This document shows positions 54,149-63,997 of a DNA stretch of 64,000 nt, piece after piece. Under the pieces are notes generated by a model. The model had not been told where the DNA came from. It saw only the letters and a list, made by a program, of their open reading frames with translations, and searched no databases. A program made the translations under genes and the position numbers. The stretch lies in the NCBI GenBank assembly GCA_016704895.1, contig JADIZG010000010.1, positions 1 through 64,000 of the forward strand. The letters run 5' to 3'. The stretch is from Betaproteobacteria bacterium. GTDB lineage: Bacteria; Pseudomonadota; Gammaproteobacteria; Burkholderiales; Casimicrobiaceae. Position 1 is the stretch's first letter; each line of letters opens with the position of its first letter.

Positions 54149-55911
54149 TCAGACGCCGCCCAGGTACGCTTCGCGCACCGCGGGATTCGTCTGGATCTCG
54201 GCGGGCAGGCCTTCCGCGAGCTTCTGCCCGAACTCCATGACGACCAGCCGGTCGGTGAGCCCCATCACGAAATCCATGTCGTGCTCGACCAGGAGGATCG
54301 TCATCCCCTCGGACTTGAGCGTGCGCAGGAGCTTCGCGAGCTCCTGCTTCTCGAGGAAGCGCAGGCCCGCCGCGGGCTCGTCGAGCAGCAGCAGCGTCGG
54401 ATCGCACGCGAGCGCGCGCGCGATCTCGACGACCCGCTGCTGCCCCAGCGCCAGGCTGCCCGCCGCGTCGAACGTGTGCGCACCGAGACCGCAGCGCTCG
54501 ATCTGGCGCGCCGCCTCGGCGCGCGTGCGCGCCTCCTCGTGCCGGTCGAGCCGCAGCGCCGCCTTGACGACGCCCGTGCGTCCGCGCAGGTACGCGCCGA
54601 GCGCGACGTTGTCGAGCACGCTCATCGTCGGGATCAGCTTCACGTGCTGGAAGGTCCTGCCGATGCCGCGACGCGCGACCTCGAAGGGCGGGCGGCTGCC
54701 GATCGACGCGCCCCGGAACACGACCTCGCCCGAGGTGAGCGACAGCGCCCCGGAAATGAGAGCGAAGGTCGTGCTCTTCCCCGCCCCGTTCGGGCCGATC
54801 AGGCCGAGGATCTCGCCGTGGCGGATGTCGAACGACAGGTCGTTCACGGCGACGAGCCCGCCGAACTGCTTGCGCGCGGCCTTCACCTCGAGCAGCGGGC
54901 CGTCGGCCGGCGCGTGGTGGCGCACGGCCAGCGGCGCCGCCTCGCGCACGGGCGGCGGCGGCGCGCGCGGCAGCAGGCGCTCGATCCACGGCCAGACGCC
55001 GTCGCGCGCGCTGCAGCAGCACGATCAGCAGCACGCCGAACACGATCATCTCGAAGTTGCCCGAGCGGCCGAGGAGCTGCGGCAGGACGTCCTGCAGCAC
55101 CTGCTTCAGCAGCGTGATCAGCGCCGCGCCGACGACGGCGCCCCCAGACGCTGCCCGCGCCGCCCACCACCGCCATGAACAGGTACTCGATGCCGGCGAC
55201 GATCGAGAACGGCGTCGGGTTCACGAAGCGCTGCAGGTGCGCGTAGAGCCAGCCGGAGACGCACGCGAGGAGCGCCGCGTAGACGAACACGACGATCTTG
55301 AGCCGCGCGCCGTCGACGCCCATCGCCTCGGCCATGTCGAGGCCGCCGCGCAGCGACCGGATCGCGCGTCCCGGCCGCGAGTCGAGCAGGTTGTTCGTGC
55401 ACCACAGCGCCGCGAGCGCGATCGCCCAGATCAGGTACCAGATCGCGCGCTCGTTCTTGAGCTCGAGCGGCCCGATCGAGAGCGCCGGGATGCTGGAGAG
55501 ACCCGTGTGCCCGCCGAGGAACTCCAGGTTGCCGAACAGGAACGAGAGGCTGATGCCCCAGGCGATCGTCGCGAGCGGCAGGTAGTGCCCCCGCATGCGC
55601 AGCGTGATGAAGCCGAGCCCCAGCGCGACGAGCGCGGTGACCGCGAGCCCGACGAACAGCGTGAGCCAGGGCGAGGTCCCGTACTGCGTCGTCAGCCACG
55701 CGGTGGCATAGGCGCCCAGCCCGACGAACGCCGCCTGCCCGAACGAGGTCTGGCCCGCGACGCCGGTCAGCAGCACGAGCCCCAGCGCGACGATGCTGTA
55801 GAGGCCGATGTAGTTGCCGAGCGTCACCCAGAACTGCGGCGCGACGACCGGCGCGACGGCGACCACGACCAGGAACGCCACGAGCGCGCCCGTCGACCAG
55901 GTGAGCCTCAC
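54149..55911 (-). CDS. livMG: Fused branched-chain amino acid ABC permease/ATP-binding protein (LivM-LivG), two frameshifts
   Basis: From ATG 55911 a LivM-type permease (LLTGVAGQTSFGQAAFVGLG, GHYLPLATIAWGISL, then EYLFMAVVGGAGSVWG) runs to 55141-55145, where a run of five C (plus strand) seems one base too long. The next frame continues AVVGAALITLLKQVLQDVLP and GNFEMIVFGVLLIVLL to a GC repeat near 55003, where two bases seem missing. The third frame carries RDGVWPWIERLLPRAPPPPV and passes without a stop into LivG (LLEVKAARKQFGG, Walker A IGPNGAGKSTTFALISGAL, Walker B LLLLDEPAAGL), ending at 54149. A fused protein of about 587 residues of this kind is known in Betaproteobacteria. Confidence 0.88.
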
Positions 55912-55945
55912 GCGGCCCTCCCCCGGCGCCTGCGCACCCCGCGGC

Positions 55946-56983
55946 TCATTCCTCCTCCTCGTGGTGGTGCGTGGTGAGGCTGCGCCACAGCAGCACCGGG
56001 ATGATCAGCGTGAAGACGATCACCTCCTTGAAGGCGCTCGCCCAGAAGGACGAGAACGACTCGAGCAGCCCGACGAGGAGCGCGCCGGCCGCGGCCACCG
56101 GGTAGCTCGAGAGCCCGCCGATGATCGCGCCGACGAAGCCCTTGAGCGAGATCAGGAAGCCCGAGTCGTAGTAGACGGTCGTGATCGGGCCGATCAGCAC
56201 GCCGCAGAACGCGCAGACGAGCGCGCCGAGCGTGAACGTCAGCGTGCCGGCGAACGTCGGCGAGATCCCGGCGAGCCTGGCGCCGACGCGGTTGACCGCC
56301 GTCGCCCGGAGCGCCCGGCCGTAGAGCGTGCGGTTGAAGAACAGCGCGAGCGCGAAGATCAGCGCGAGGCTCGTGAGCACGACGAGCAGGCTCTGCCCGC
56401 TCACGGTGACCGCGCCCCACTCGAACGACGCCGACGTGAACGGCGGCGTGCGCGAGCCCTCGGCGCCGAAGAACCACAGCCCGAGGCCGAGGAGCGTGAA
56501 GTGCAGCGCGACCGACACGATCAGCAGCACGAGCACGCTGGCTTCGGCGATCGGCTGGTAGGCGATCCGGTAGAACAGCGGCCCGAGCGCCGTGACCGCG
56601 GTGAGCGTGAGCAGGATCTGGACGAGGAACGGCGGCTGCAGCGGCGCGACGAAATGGATCACCGCGGCGATCGCGAGCGGAACGCCCGCCCACAGCGCGA
56701 GGCTCCGCGCGAGGCCGCGCATCTCGCGCTGCCGGACCGCCTTCGCGATTTCCATCAGGCCGGCGACGACCGCCATCGCCGCCAGCATCCCGGCGATGCC
56801 CGACGCCTTGCCGAGCTGCAGGCCGGCGAGCGTCAGCGTGCCGTAGGCGACGAATTCGCCCGAGGGGACCCAGATGACGCGCGTGACCGCGAAGACCAGC
56901 ACCAGCGCCAGCGCGAGCAGCGCGTAGACGGCACCGTTCGTGATGCCGTCCTGCGCGAGGAGCGCGACGATCGGAAGGTCCAT
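55946..56983 (-). CDS. livH: Branched-chain amino acid ABC transporter permease LivH
   Basis: 345 residues from ATG 56983 (an ATG at 56998 is also in frame). LivH signatures: LLAQDGITNGAVYALLALAL at the start, GRALRATAVNRVGARLAGIS (EAA-like loop) and GFLISLKGFVGAIIGGLSSY. The tail ends in HHHEEEE. It is longer than typical LivH by an extra membrane-like segment (about 75-135). It pairs with LivM in the inner membrane. Confidence 0.94.
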   Translation of the reverse strand: MDLPIVALLAQDGITNGAVYALLALALVLVFAVTRVIWVPSGEFVAYGTLTLAGLQLGKASGIAGMLAAMAVVAGLMEIAKAVRQREMRGLARSLALWAGVPLAIAAVIHFVAPLQPPFLVQILLTLTAVTALGPLFYRIAYQPIAEASVLVLLIVSVALHFTLLGLGLWFFGAEGSRTPPFTSASFEWGAVTVSGQSLLVVLTSLALIFALALFFNRTLYGRALRATAVNRVGARLAGISPTFAGTLTFTLGALVCAFCGVLIGPITTVYYDSGFLISLKGFVGAIIGGLSSYPVAAAGALLVGLLESFSSFWASAFKEVIVFTLIIPVLLWRSLTTHHHEEEE

Positions 56984-57011
56984 CGGCGTATTGTGCACCT
57001 CCGGACAAGCA

Positions 57012-57045
57012 ACGGGCCGGCGCGGTCGTCCCGCGGCCGGCCCGT
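57012..57045 (-). terminator. Hairpin between livJ and livH
   Basis: ACGGGCCGG and CCGGCCCGT (nine pairs, 16-base loop) directly after the livJ stop on the minus strand. The following T-run is weak, so it may be an RNA-stabilising or partial terminator hairpin that favours binding-protein expression. Confidence 0.55.
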
Positions 57046-57061
57046 GCCGGAGGTCAGCGCG

Positions 57062-58207
57062 TTACTTGACCAGGACCCACTTGCCGTCGTCGATCCTCAC
57101 CATCATGCGGGCGCGGTTGTCGAGCCCGTTGTGATCGTGGGGCGTCATCACGTACACGCCGTGCGTCGCGACGACGTTCGCCTTCTCGAGCGCATCGCGC
57201 AGCGCCGCGCGGAACTCCTTCGTGCCCGGCTTGGCCTTCTTGAGCGCCTCCGGGATCGCCGAGTTGAGCAGCAGGTAGGCGTCGTAGGCGTGGCCGCCGA
57301 AGGTCGAGCGCGTCCCGAACTTCTTCTCGTACTGCGTGATGTACCCGGCCGCGACCTTCTTGACCGGATTGCTGTCGGGCAGCTGCTCGTACACGAGCAT
57401 CGGGCCGGCCGGCAGCAGCGTGCCGTTGCCGTCCTTGCCGACGACGCGCAGGAAGTCGGGGTTCGCGACGCCGTGCGTCTGGAAGATCTTGCCCTTGTAG
57501 CCGCGGGCGACGAGTTCCTTCTGCGGCGTGGCGCCCGGCGTGCCGGCGGCGCCGATCAGCACCGCGTCCGGCTTGGCCGCGATGAGCTTCAGCACCTGGC
57601 CGGTCACCGACGTGTCGTTGCGGTTGTACTTTTCCTCGGCGATCACCTTGATGCCCGCGAGCTGCGCCGAGCGCTTCATCTCCGCGAGCCAGCCGTCGCC
57701 GTATGCGTCGGCGAAGCCGATGTAGCCCATCGTCGTGACGCCGGCGGCCTTCATGCTCACCGCGATCGCGTCGGCCATCAGCGCGTCGGACTGCGGCGTC
57801 TTGAAGATCCAGCGCGTCTTCGGGTTCGCGGGGTCGACGATGCGGGCGGACGCGGCCATCGAGATCATCGGCGTCTCGCCTTCGACCGCGGTGTCGATCA
57901 TCGCGAGCGACGCCGGCGTGATCGTCGAGCCGAGGAGCACGTCGACCTTGTTCTCGCCGATGAGCTTCTTCGCGTTCTGGACCGCCTTCGTCGTGTCGGA
58001 GCCGTCGTCCAGCACGATCCAGTTGACCTTCTCGCCGCCGATCGTCGTCGGCAGCAGGTCGAACGTGTTCTTCTCGGGGATCCCGAGCGACGCGGCCGGG
58101 CCGGTCGCCGAGACGGTCACGCCGACGTTGATATCGGCGAGCGCGGTCGCCGCGACGCCGAACGAAAATGCGGCGGCGAGCGCCGTCACGAGCTTGCGTT
58201 GAAGCAT
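57062..58207 (-). CDS. livJ: Branched-chain amino acid ABC transporter substrate-binding protein
   Basis: 381 residues from ATG 58207 with GGAGGAG upstream and signal peptide MLQRKLVTALAAAFSFGVAA. Type I periplasmic binding fold: INVGVTVSATGPAASLGIPE, KAVQNAKKLIGENKVDVLLG, YIGFADAYGDGWLAEMKR and GKIFQTHGVANPDFLRVVGK. The true ligand of such proteins is often aromatic acids or amides rather than leucine. First gene of the liv operon. Confidence 0.93.
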   Translation of the reverse strand: MLQRKLVTALAAAFSFGVAATALADINVGVTVSATGPAASLGIPEKNTFDLLPTTIGGEKVNWIVLDDGSDTTKAVQNAKKLIGENKVDVLLGSTITPASLAMIDTAVEGETPMISMAASARIVDPANPKTRWIFKTPQSDALMADAIAVSMKAAGVTTMGYIGFADAYGDGWLAEMKRSAQLAGIKVIAEEKYNRNDTSVTGQVLKLIAAKPDAVLIGAAGTPGATPQKELVARGYKGKIFQTHGVANPDFLRVVGKDGNGTLLPAGPMLVYEQLPDSNPVKKVAAGYITQYEKKFGTRSTFGGHAYDAYLLLNSAIPEALKKAKPGTKEFRAALRDALEKANVVATHGVYVMTPHDHNGLDNRARMMVRIDDGKWVLVK

Positions 58208-58433
58208 GGATCTCCTCCAGAGCCTCGGGATGGGAAAGGTCGGGAAGCGCGGTCTTCCGCCGCGACTGCCCGCCATGAGCGTCATTCTCGCACGCCTGGC
58301 ACGCGCTCGATGCGCGACGTGTCTCCGGGGCGAGGTTTCCGGGCGATTCTGGCAAGCCGCCGGCACCCGGTCAATGCAAGGTCTTGACCACGATCAAGTG
58401 CGCGCCAACCCCCCGCCGCGCGCTCCGGGGGCG

Positions 58434-60053
58434 TCAGCGGGGAGCGCACATCGCGACCGCGTCGGGACCGTAGCCCTCCGCGACGCCGCCTGAAGCCACC
58501 ATCTGGTCCCGCACGGTCGGACTTGTCGTGTACCGGTGGTTCGTGTCGGGCCTGCGGTTCCAGATCCGGTAGACCGGCTGCGTCGCCGGATCGGCACACG
58601 CGCCCGAGACCGGGTCGGGCGCGGCCAGGTGCATCGCCGCTTCCGACTCCAGCACGAACGCCGGGTTGGCGAGGCGCACCCGCTCGCATTCAGCCGGATC
58701 GGCGGAGAAGAAATGCGAGTCTCCCTGGCCTGGAGGGAGGTAGAACCGGCAGATCGGCGTGCGCGCGGCGGCCGCGGCGGGCCAGGCGCGAAAGCCCGCG
58801 CCAGTGCGCTGCCACCCGGCGAACGCGCCGGCGTCGAGACCGGCGATCTCGTCGGGATCCGAACTGATGAAGAAGTGGTCGAAGCCGGCGTGGTGGAATT
58901 CGACGACCGGCGAGGTTCCGGGCGTGTCGGTGCCCCCGAGGCGCAGCACGCGTCCGCCGGCCAGGTCGGCGACGTAGACCTCGCCGGACTCGTCGCGGCC
59001 GAACGTGCCGATGTTGAAGCCGGTCCGGCCGAGCTCGTAGACCGCGTAGTAGGCGGGCGGGACCGCCTGCTGCAGCACGTAGACCGCGCCGGTGCAGAAA
59101 TCGCCGAACACGTACCGGCCGCCCAGCGTCGATGCGAGCGCCGTCCCGCGGTACACCTCGCCGCCGGTGATCGAGCACCCGGTGTCGTGCGTGTATTCGA
59201 CGATCGGCGCGGTGAGCGCGGCGGAGTCGCACGCAGGCCCCCCGGGAAGGCCGGTGCAGCGCGTTCCTTCCGCGACGCGCCAGCCGAAGTTCAGCCCGGC
59301 GCCTGCGCCCACGGTCGCGACGTCGAGCTCCTCGCGCTCGTCCTGGCCGACGTCGCCGACGTAGAGCACCGCCCCGTCGAAGCTCATCTTCCACGGGTTG
59401 CGCAGACCCGTCGCCCAGATCTCGGCGCGTCCGCCGACGCCGTTCGCGTAGGGATTGCCGGGCGGGATCGCGTAGGGAAACCCGCCGTCGACGTCGATGC
59501 GCAGGATCTTGCCCAGCAGGCTCTGCGGGTCCTGTGCCCGATTCTGCGGGTCGTTGGCGCCACCGCCGTCGCCCATCCCCACGTAGAGGAGCCCGTCGGG
59601 ACCGAATCGCACCGCGCCGCCGTTGTGGTTCGCGTACGGCTGCGCGACCACGAGCAGCACCTGCGCCGAGCCCGCATCGGCCGCGTCGGGCGTCGCCTCG
59701 GGTACCCGGTAGCGGGCGACGACCGTCGCGCCGTCGGGCTTGCGCGTGTAGTTGACGTACACGTAGCGCGTCGTCGCGAACTGCGGGTGGAATGCGACGC
59801 CGAGCAGTCCGCGCTCGTCGCCGGAGAGCACGAGGGTCGCGATGTCGAGGAGCGGCTGCGCCGCCAGCGCGCCGCTGCGCACGAACCGGAGGCGGCCCGG
59901 CTTCTCGACGACGAAGAGCCTGCCGCTGCCGTCGCCGGCGTTGACGACGTCCACCGGCGACTGCAATCCGGTGGCGACAGCGACCAGCGGCAGCGGGTTC
60001 GGGCTCGGCGGCGGAAAGACGATCACCGCTTCCGCCATGGCGACGGCCAGCAT
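58434..60053 (-). CDS. PQQ-dependent sugar dehydrogenase-like protein with C-terminal DUF5648-like domain
   Basis: 539 residues. The N-terminal 370 form a soluble glucose/sorbosone dehydrogenase propeller: GLQSPVDVVNAGDGSGRLFV, DERGLLGVAFHPQF, QPYANHNGGAVRFGPDGLLY (His and Asn of the active site), GLRNPWKMSFDG and DVGQDEREELDV. The C-terminal 150 residues match DUF5648: VVEFHHAGFDHFFISSDPDE, DSHFFSADPAECERV and NHRYTTSPTVRDQMV. The start is uncertain: ATG 60053 gives MLAVAMAEAVIV, a short signal; in-frame RRLRGLAA just upstream suggests that the true signal begins earlier, perhaps across an indel. Exported; substrate unknown. Confidence 0.88.
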   Translation of the reverse strand: MLAVAMAEAVIVFPPPSPNPLPLVAVATGLQSPVDVVNAGDGSGRLFVVEKPGRLRFVRSGALAAQPLLDIATLVLSGDERGLLGVAFHPQFATTRYVYVNYTRKPDGATVVARYRVPEATPDAADAGSAQVLLVVAQPYANHNGGAVRFGPDGLLYVGMGDGGGANDPQNRAQDPQSLLGKILRIDVDGGFPYAIPPGNPYANGVGGRAEIWATGLRNPWKMSFDGAVLYVGDVGQDEREELDVATVGAGAGLNFGWRVAEGTRCTGLPGGPACDSAALTAPIVEYTHDTGCSITGGEVYRGTALASTLGGRYVFGDFCTGAVYVLQQAVPPAYYAVYELGRTGFNIGTFGRDESGEVYVADLAGGRVLRLGGTDTPGTSPVVEFHHAGFDHFFISSDPDEIAGLDAGAFAGWQRTGAGFRAWPAAAAARTPICRFYLPPGQGDSHFFSADPAECERVRLANPAFVLESEAAMHLAAPDPVSGACADPATQPVYRIWNRRPDTNHRYTTSPTVRDQMVASGGVAEGYGPDAVAMCAPR

Positions 60054-60159
60054 CGCGGCCAGTCCGCGCAGGCGGCGCGACCCGGCGGGAGGAGGCGCGG
60101 CATCGCGTCCACGCCGACCCTGCGCCCCTCCCCGGCGGGCCGATCGCCGGCCGGCTCGG

Positions 60160-60588
60160 TCATTTCCTGAGGGCGTCGCGGATCTCGCGAAGCAGCAGGA
60201 CGTCCTCCGGCGGCGCGGCGGGCGGTGCCGGCGGGGCCTCGCGCTTCAGCCGGTTGATCTGCTTGACCATCAGGAAAATGATGAACGCCAGGATCAGGAA
60301 GTTGATCGCGACCGTGATGAAGTTGCCGTAGGCGAACAGCGGCACGCCGGCCTTGGTGAGCGCTTCGTAGGTCTGCGGGCCGCTGTAGCCGGCCGGCGGG
60401 TTGCCCAGCGCGATGAACCAGTTCGAGAAGTCGAGTCCGCCGAAGATCCGGCCGACGATCGGCATCACGAGATCCTTGACGAGCGAATCGACGATCTTGC
60501 CGAACGCGCCGCCGATGATGACACCGACCGCGAGGTCGACGACGTTGCCCTTGACCGCGAATTCCCGGAACTCACTGGCGAATGACAT
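60160..60588 (-). CDS. mscL: Large-conductance mechanosensitive channel
   Basis: 142 residues. The N-terminal FREFAVKGNVVDLAVGVIIG and first membrane helix with GGAFGKIVDSLVKDLVMPIV are diagnostic; a second helix (ITVAINFLILAFIIFLMVKQ) and a cytoplasmic C-terminal helix (EDVLLLREIRDALRK) follow. A pentameric pressure-release valve. Confidence 0.97.
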   Translation of the reverse strand: MSFASEFREFAVKGNVVDLAVGVIIGGAFGKIVDSLVKDLVMPIVGRIFGGLDFSNWFIALGNPPAGYSGPQTYEALTKAGVPLFAYGNFITVAINFLILAFIIFLMVKQINRLKREAPPAPPAAPPEDVLLLREIRDALRK

Positions 60589-60673
60589 GCTCGCTCTCCC
60601 GCTGGATGCTTCTGGCGCCCGGTTGCCCGGGCCTGCGCTGTCCCGACAGCGCGCGCGGCGCGTCGACGGCCCG

Positions 60674-61012
60674 TCAGATGGCCGCTTCGCCCGACTCGCC
60701 GGTACGGATGCGCACGACCTGCTCGACGGCCGTGACGAAGATCTTGCCGTCGCCGATCTTGCCGGTGCGCGCGGCCTTGACGATCGCCTCGATCGCGCGC
60801 TCGACCAGATCGTCCTGCAGGATCACCTCGACCTTGACCTTGGGGAGGAAGTCGACGACGTACTCGGCGCCGCGGTAGAGCTCGGTGTGGCCTTTCTGGC
60901 GACCGAATCCCTTGACCTCGGTGACCGTGAGGCCGGTCACGCCGATCTCCGAGAGCGCCTCGCGCACCTCGTCGAGCTTGAACGGTTTGAGGACCGCTTC
61001 GATCTTCTTCAT
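60674..61012 (-). CDS. glnB: Nitrogen regulatory protein PII
   Basis: 112 residues: MKKIEAVLKPFKLDEVREAL, T-loop with GFGRQKGHTELYRGAEYVVD (uridylylated Tyr51) and GDGKIFVTAVEQVVRIRTGE. The EYVVDFLPK segment favours GlnB over GlnK, and no amtB is next to it. It signals 2-oxoglutarate and ATP status to GlnE (44247-47029) among others. It follows nadE by 75 bases, a common betaproteobacterial pair. Confidence 0.96.
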   Translation of the reverse strand: MKKIEAVLKPFKLDEVREALSEIGVTGLTVTEVKGFGRQKGHTELYRGAEYVVDFLPKVKVEVILQDDLVERAIEAIVKAARTGKIGDGKIFVTAVEQVVRIRTGESGEAAI

Positions 61013-61087
61013 GTCGTGGTTTCCCCGCAGGCACGGCGCCGCGTGCCGGTTCTGCCGACAAGCTTACACGACGCCGACGACGACGCG

Positions 61088-62713
61088 CTACCGGGCGGCC
61101 CCGGGCAGCCGGTCCCAGTCGCGCCACGCCGACGTGATCGGGAAGCGCCAGTCCTTGCCGAACCCGCGCGGCGTGATGCGGATCCCGACGGCGGACTGCC
61201 GGCGCTTGTATTCGCTCACCTTGATCAGCTTGACGACGCGCGCGACCGCCTCCGCCGGCCATCCGCGGGCGACGATCTCGGCGGGGCTCGCGTTCTCCTC
61301 GACGTAGGCCTCGAGGATCGCGTCCAGCACGTCGTACGGCGGCAGTGAGTCCTGGTCGGTCTGGTTCTCGCGGAGCTCGGCCGACGGCGCCCGCGTGATG
61401 ATGCGCTCGGGGATCGCGCGCCCCAGCGCGTTGCGGTAGCGCGCGAGCCGGTAGACGAGCGTCTTGCTGATGTCCTTCAGCACGGCGAAGCCGCCGGCCA
61501 TGTCGCCGTAGAGCGTTGCGTAGCCGACCGCCATCTCGCTCTTGTTGCCGGTCGTGAGCACGATCGCGCCGGACTTGTTCGAGAGCGCCATCATCAGCAT
61601 CCCGCGGATGCGCGCCTGGATGTTCTCCTCGGTGGCGTCGGCGGGCAGGCCGCGGAACTCGTCCGCGAGCACGGCCAGCATCGCGTCGAACGGCCCCTCG
61701 ATCGGGATCTCGTCGTGGCGCACGCCGAGGATCCCCGCCATCTCGCGCGCGTCGTCGACGCTCATCGCCGACGTGTAGCGCGACGGCATCATCACCGCGC
61801 GGACCCGGTCGGCGCCGAGCGCGTCCACCGCGATCGCCAGCGTGAGCGCCGAGTCGATCCCGCCGGACAGGCCGAGCAGCACGCCGGGGAAGCCGTTCTT
61901 GCCGACGTAGTCGCGCACGCCCATCACGAGCGCGTGCCAGACGTGGGCCTCGAGCCGCGGGTCCAGGCTGCCTCGCACCGGACGCGGCACCGCGCCGTCG
62001 AACGCCGCCAGCGCGACCGTCTCGTGCCACGCGGGCACCTGCTGCGCGACCGACCCGTCCGCCGCGACGACGAACGACGCGCCGTCGAACACCAGCTCGT
62101 CCTGGCCGCCGACCAGGTTCACGTAGACGATCGGCAGCCCGTTCTCGCGCGCCCGCGCCGAAACGACGGCCAGTCGCGCCGCCTGCTGGCGCGTGTGGTA
62201 GGGCGAGCCGTTCGGGACGACGATCACCTGCGCGCCCGCGGCCCTGGCCTGCGCCGCCGGCCCGGGGAACCAGACGTCCTCGCAGACGATCAACCCGAAC
62301 CGCAGGCCGTCGACGTCGACGACGCACGGCGCGTCGCCCGGCGAGAAATAGCGCTGCTCGTCGAACACCGTGTAGTTGGGCAGTTGCTGCTTGCGGCCGA
62401 CGCTCTCGACGCGCCCGTCGCGGATCACCGCGAGCGCGTTGTGGCGGCGCCCGTCCCGCTTCTCGGGAAATCCGACGACGAGCGTCGTGTCGCGCACCGC
62501 CGCAGCGAGCGCTGCGAGCTCGGACTCGCAGGCGTCGAGGAACGCCGGCCGCAGCAGCAGGTCCTCGGGCGGATAGCCGCAAAGCGACAGCTCGGGGGTG
62601 ACCACGAGCGACGCGCCGCCTCGCCGCGCGGCGCCGGCGGCGTCGAGGATGCGGCGCGCGTTGCCGGCGAGATCGCCGACGACCTGGTCGAGCTGCGCCA
62701 GCGCGATGTGCAT
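61088..62713 (-). CDS. nadE: Glutamine-dependent NAD+ synthetase
   Basis: 541 residues in two domains. N-terminal nitrilase-type glutaminase (about 1-260) with Glu in VVTPELSLCGYPPEDLL, Lys in SVGRKQQLPNYTVFDE and Cys in LIVCEDVWFPGPA; C-terminal ATP-binding synthetase with SGGIDSALTLAIA, VLTTGNKSEMAVGYATLYGD and a KRRQSAVGIRI end. It amidates nicotinate adenine dinucleotide. No ribosome site precedes ATG 62713; a TGCTACCAT element lies six bases before it. Confidence 0.96.
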   Translation of the reverse strand: MHIALAQLDQVVGDLAGNARRILDAAGAARRGGASLVVTPELSLCGYPPEDLLLRPAFLDACESELAALAAAVRDTTLVVGFPEKRDGRRHNALAVIRDGRVESVGRKQQLPNYTVFDEQRYFSPGDAPCVVDVDGLRFGLIVCEDVWFPGPAAQARAAGAQVIVVPNGSPYHTRQQAARLAVVSARARENGLPIVYVNLVGGQDELVFDGASFVVAADGSVAQQVPAWHETVALAAFDGAVPRPVRGSLDPRLEAHVWHALVMGVRDYVGKNGFPGVLLGLSGGIDSALTLAIAVDALGADRVRAVMMPSRYTSAMSVDDAREMAGILGVRHDEIPIEGPFDAMLAVLADEFRGLPADATEENIQARIRGMLMMALSNKSGAIVLTTGNKSEMAVGYATLYGDMAGGFAVLKDISKTLVYRLARYRNALGRAIPERIITRAPSAELRENQTDQDSLPPYDVLDAILEAYVEENASPAEIVARGWPAEAVARVVKLIKVSEYKRRQSAVGIRITPRGFGKDWRFPITSAWRDWDRLPGAAR

Positions 62714-62719
62714 GCGATG

Positions 62720-62728
62720 ATGGTAGCA
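62720..62728 (-). promoter_or_regulatory. Extended -10 promoter, probably leaderless nadE transcript
   Basis: The minus strand reads TGCTACCAT (TGn plus -10), then CATCGC, then the nadE ATG. Same geometry as serS: six bases between -10 and ATG and no Shine-Dalgarno. Confidence 0.45.
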
Positions 62729-62809
62729 GACAGCCCCTCCGGAACGTGGTTCGAAGCACGTCTCCGGGGGTTGAGCCTCCCGCCGGCGGCAGCGACAATC
62801 GCCCACTCC

Positions 62810-63997
62810 ATGCGCGCCCCCGTCCTCCGCCCCGCTCCGCCGTACCCGGTGCCCGTCTCGCCGGTGATCCGCGACGACGTGCCGCTCGGCGCGATCGCTC
62901 CGGGCGAGTGGGATGCGCTGGCCGGCGGACACCCGTTCCTGCGGCACGCGTTCCTGCAGGCGCTGCACGAGACGGGATGCGCGAGCCCGTCGGCCGGCTG
63001 GACGCCGCGCTACGTGACCGCCTGGGAAGGCGGAAGGCTCGCCGGGGCGATCCCGCTCTACGCGAAGGCGCACTCGTACGGCGAGTACGTGTTCGACTGG
63101 GGCTGGGCCGACGCGTACCGCAGGCATGGCATGCGCTACTACCCGAAGCTCGTCGCCGCGGTGCCGTTCACGCCGGTCACCGGCCCGCGCCTCATCGGCC
63201 GCGATGCGACGACGCGGCGCGCGCTGCTCGACGCGGCGCTCGCCCGGGTCGCGGACGGGAGCCACTCGTCGCTGCACGTCCTGTTCGCGACCGAGGCGGA
63301 AGCGCGCGAGCTCGACGCGGCCGGGCTGATCGCGCGCCGCAGCGTGCAGTTCCACTGGACGAACGCCGGCTGGCGCGACTTCGACGACTTCCTCGCCGCG
63401 TTCTCGCACGACAAGCGCAAGAAGATCCGGCAGGACCGCCGCAGGCTCGCCGAGCGCGGCGTGAGCTTCGAGCGCAGGCGGGGCAGCGAGCTCTCCGGCG
63501 GCGACTGGGCGTTCTTCTTCCGCTGCTACGAGGCCACCTACCGGGCGCACCACTCGACGCCCTACCTGACGCTCGAGTGCTTCGAGCGCATCGGCGCCGC
63601 GCTGGGCGACGACGTGCTTGTGGTGACCGGCTCGCGCGACGGGCGGCCGCTGTGCGCGGCGCTCGACGTGACCGACGGCACCACGATGTGGGGGCGCTAC
63701 TGGGGCGCGACGGACTACGTGCCCGGCCTGCACTTCGAGGCCTGCTACTACCAGGCGATCGAGCACTGCATCGCGCACGGCATCTCGCGCTTCGAAGGCG
63801 GCGCGCAGGGCGTGCACAAGCTCGCGCGCGGCCTCGCGCCGGTCGCGACGCACTCCGCGCACGCGATCGGCGACCCCGGCTTCGCCTCGGCGATCGCGGA
63901 CTACTGCGCGCGCGAGCGGGCCGACGTGCTGCGAACCGTGGACGAGCTGGGCGAGTCCAGCCCCTACAAGGCGATGACGATGCCGGACGACGCCTGA
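62810..63997 (+). CDS. GNAT-fold acyltransferase of the FemAB-like/DUF482 family
   Basis: 395 residues. Family features: PFLRHAFLQALHETGCASPS near the start, EYVFDWGWADAYRRHGMRYY with PKLVAAVPFTPVTGPRL following, the basic SHDKRKKIRQDRRRLAE motif, and C-terminal DYVPGLHFEACYYQAIEHCI with GISRFEGGAQGVHKLARG. Related to peptidoglycan-bridge FemAB enzymes by fold (double GNAT), but the substrate is unknown. Divergent from nadE. It ends three bases before the window edge. Confidence 0.88.
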   Translation: MRAPVLRPAPPYPVPVSPVIRDDVPLGAIAPGEWDALAGGHPFLRHAFLQALHETGCASPSAGWTPRYVTAWEGGRLAGAIPLYAKAHSYGEYVFDWGWADAYRRHGMRYYPKLVAAVPFTPVTGPRLIGRDATTRRALLDAALARVADGSHSSLHVLFATEAEARELDAAGLIARRSVQFHWTNAGWRDFDDFLAAFSHDKRKKIRQDRRRLAERGVSFERRRGSELSGGDWAFFFRCYEATYRAHHSTPYLTLECFERIGAALGDDVLVVTGSRDGRPLCAALDVTDGTTMWGRYWGATDYVPGLHFEACYYQAIEHCIAHGISRFEGGAQGVHKLARGLAPVATHSAHAIGDPGFASAIADYCARERADVLRTVDELGESSPYKAMTMPDDA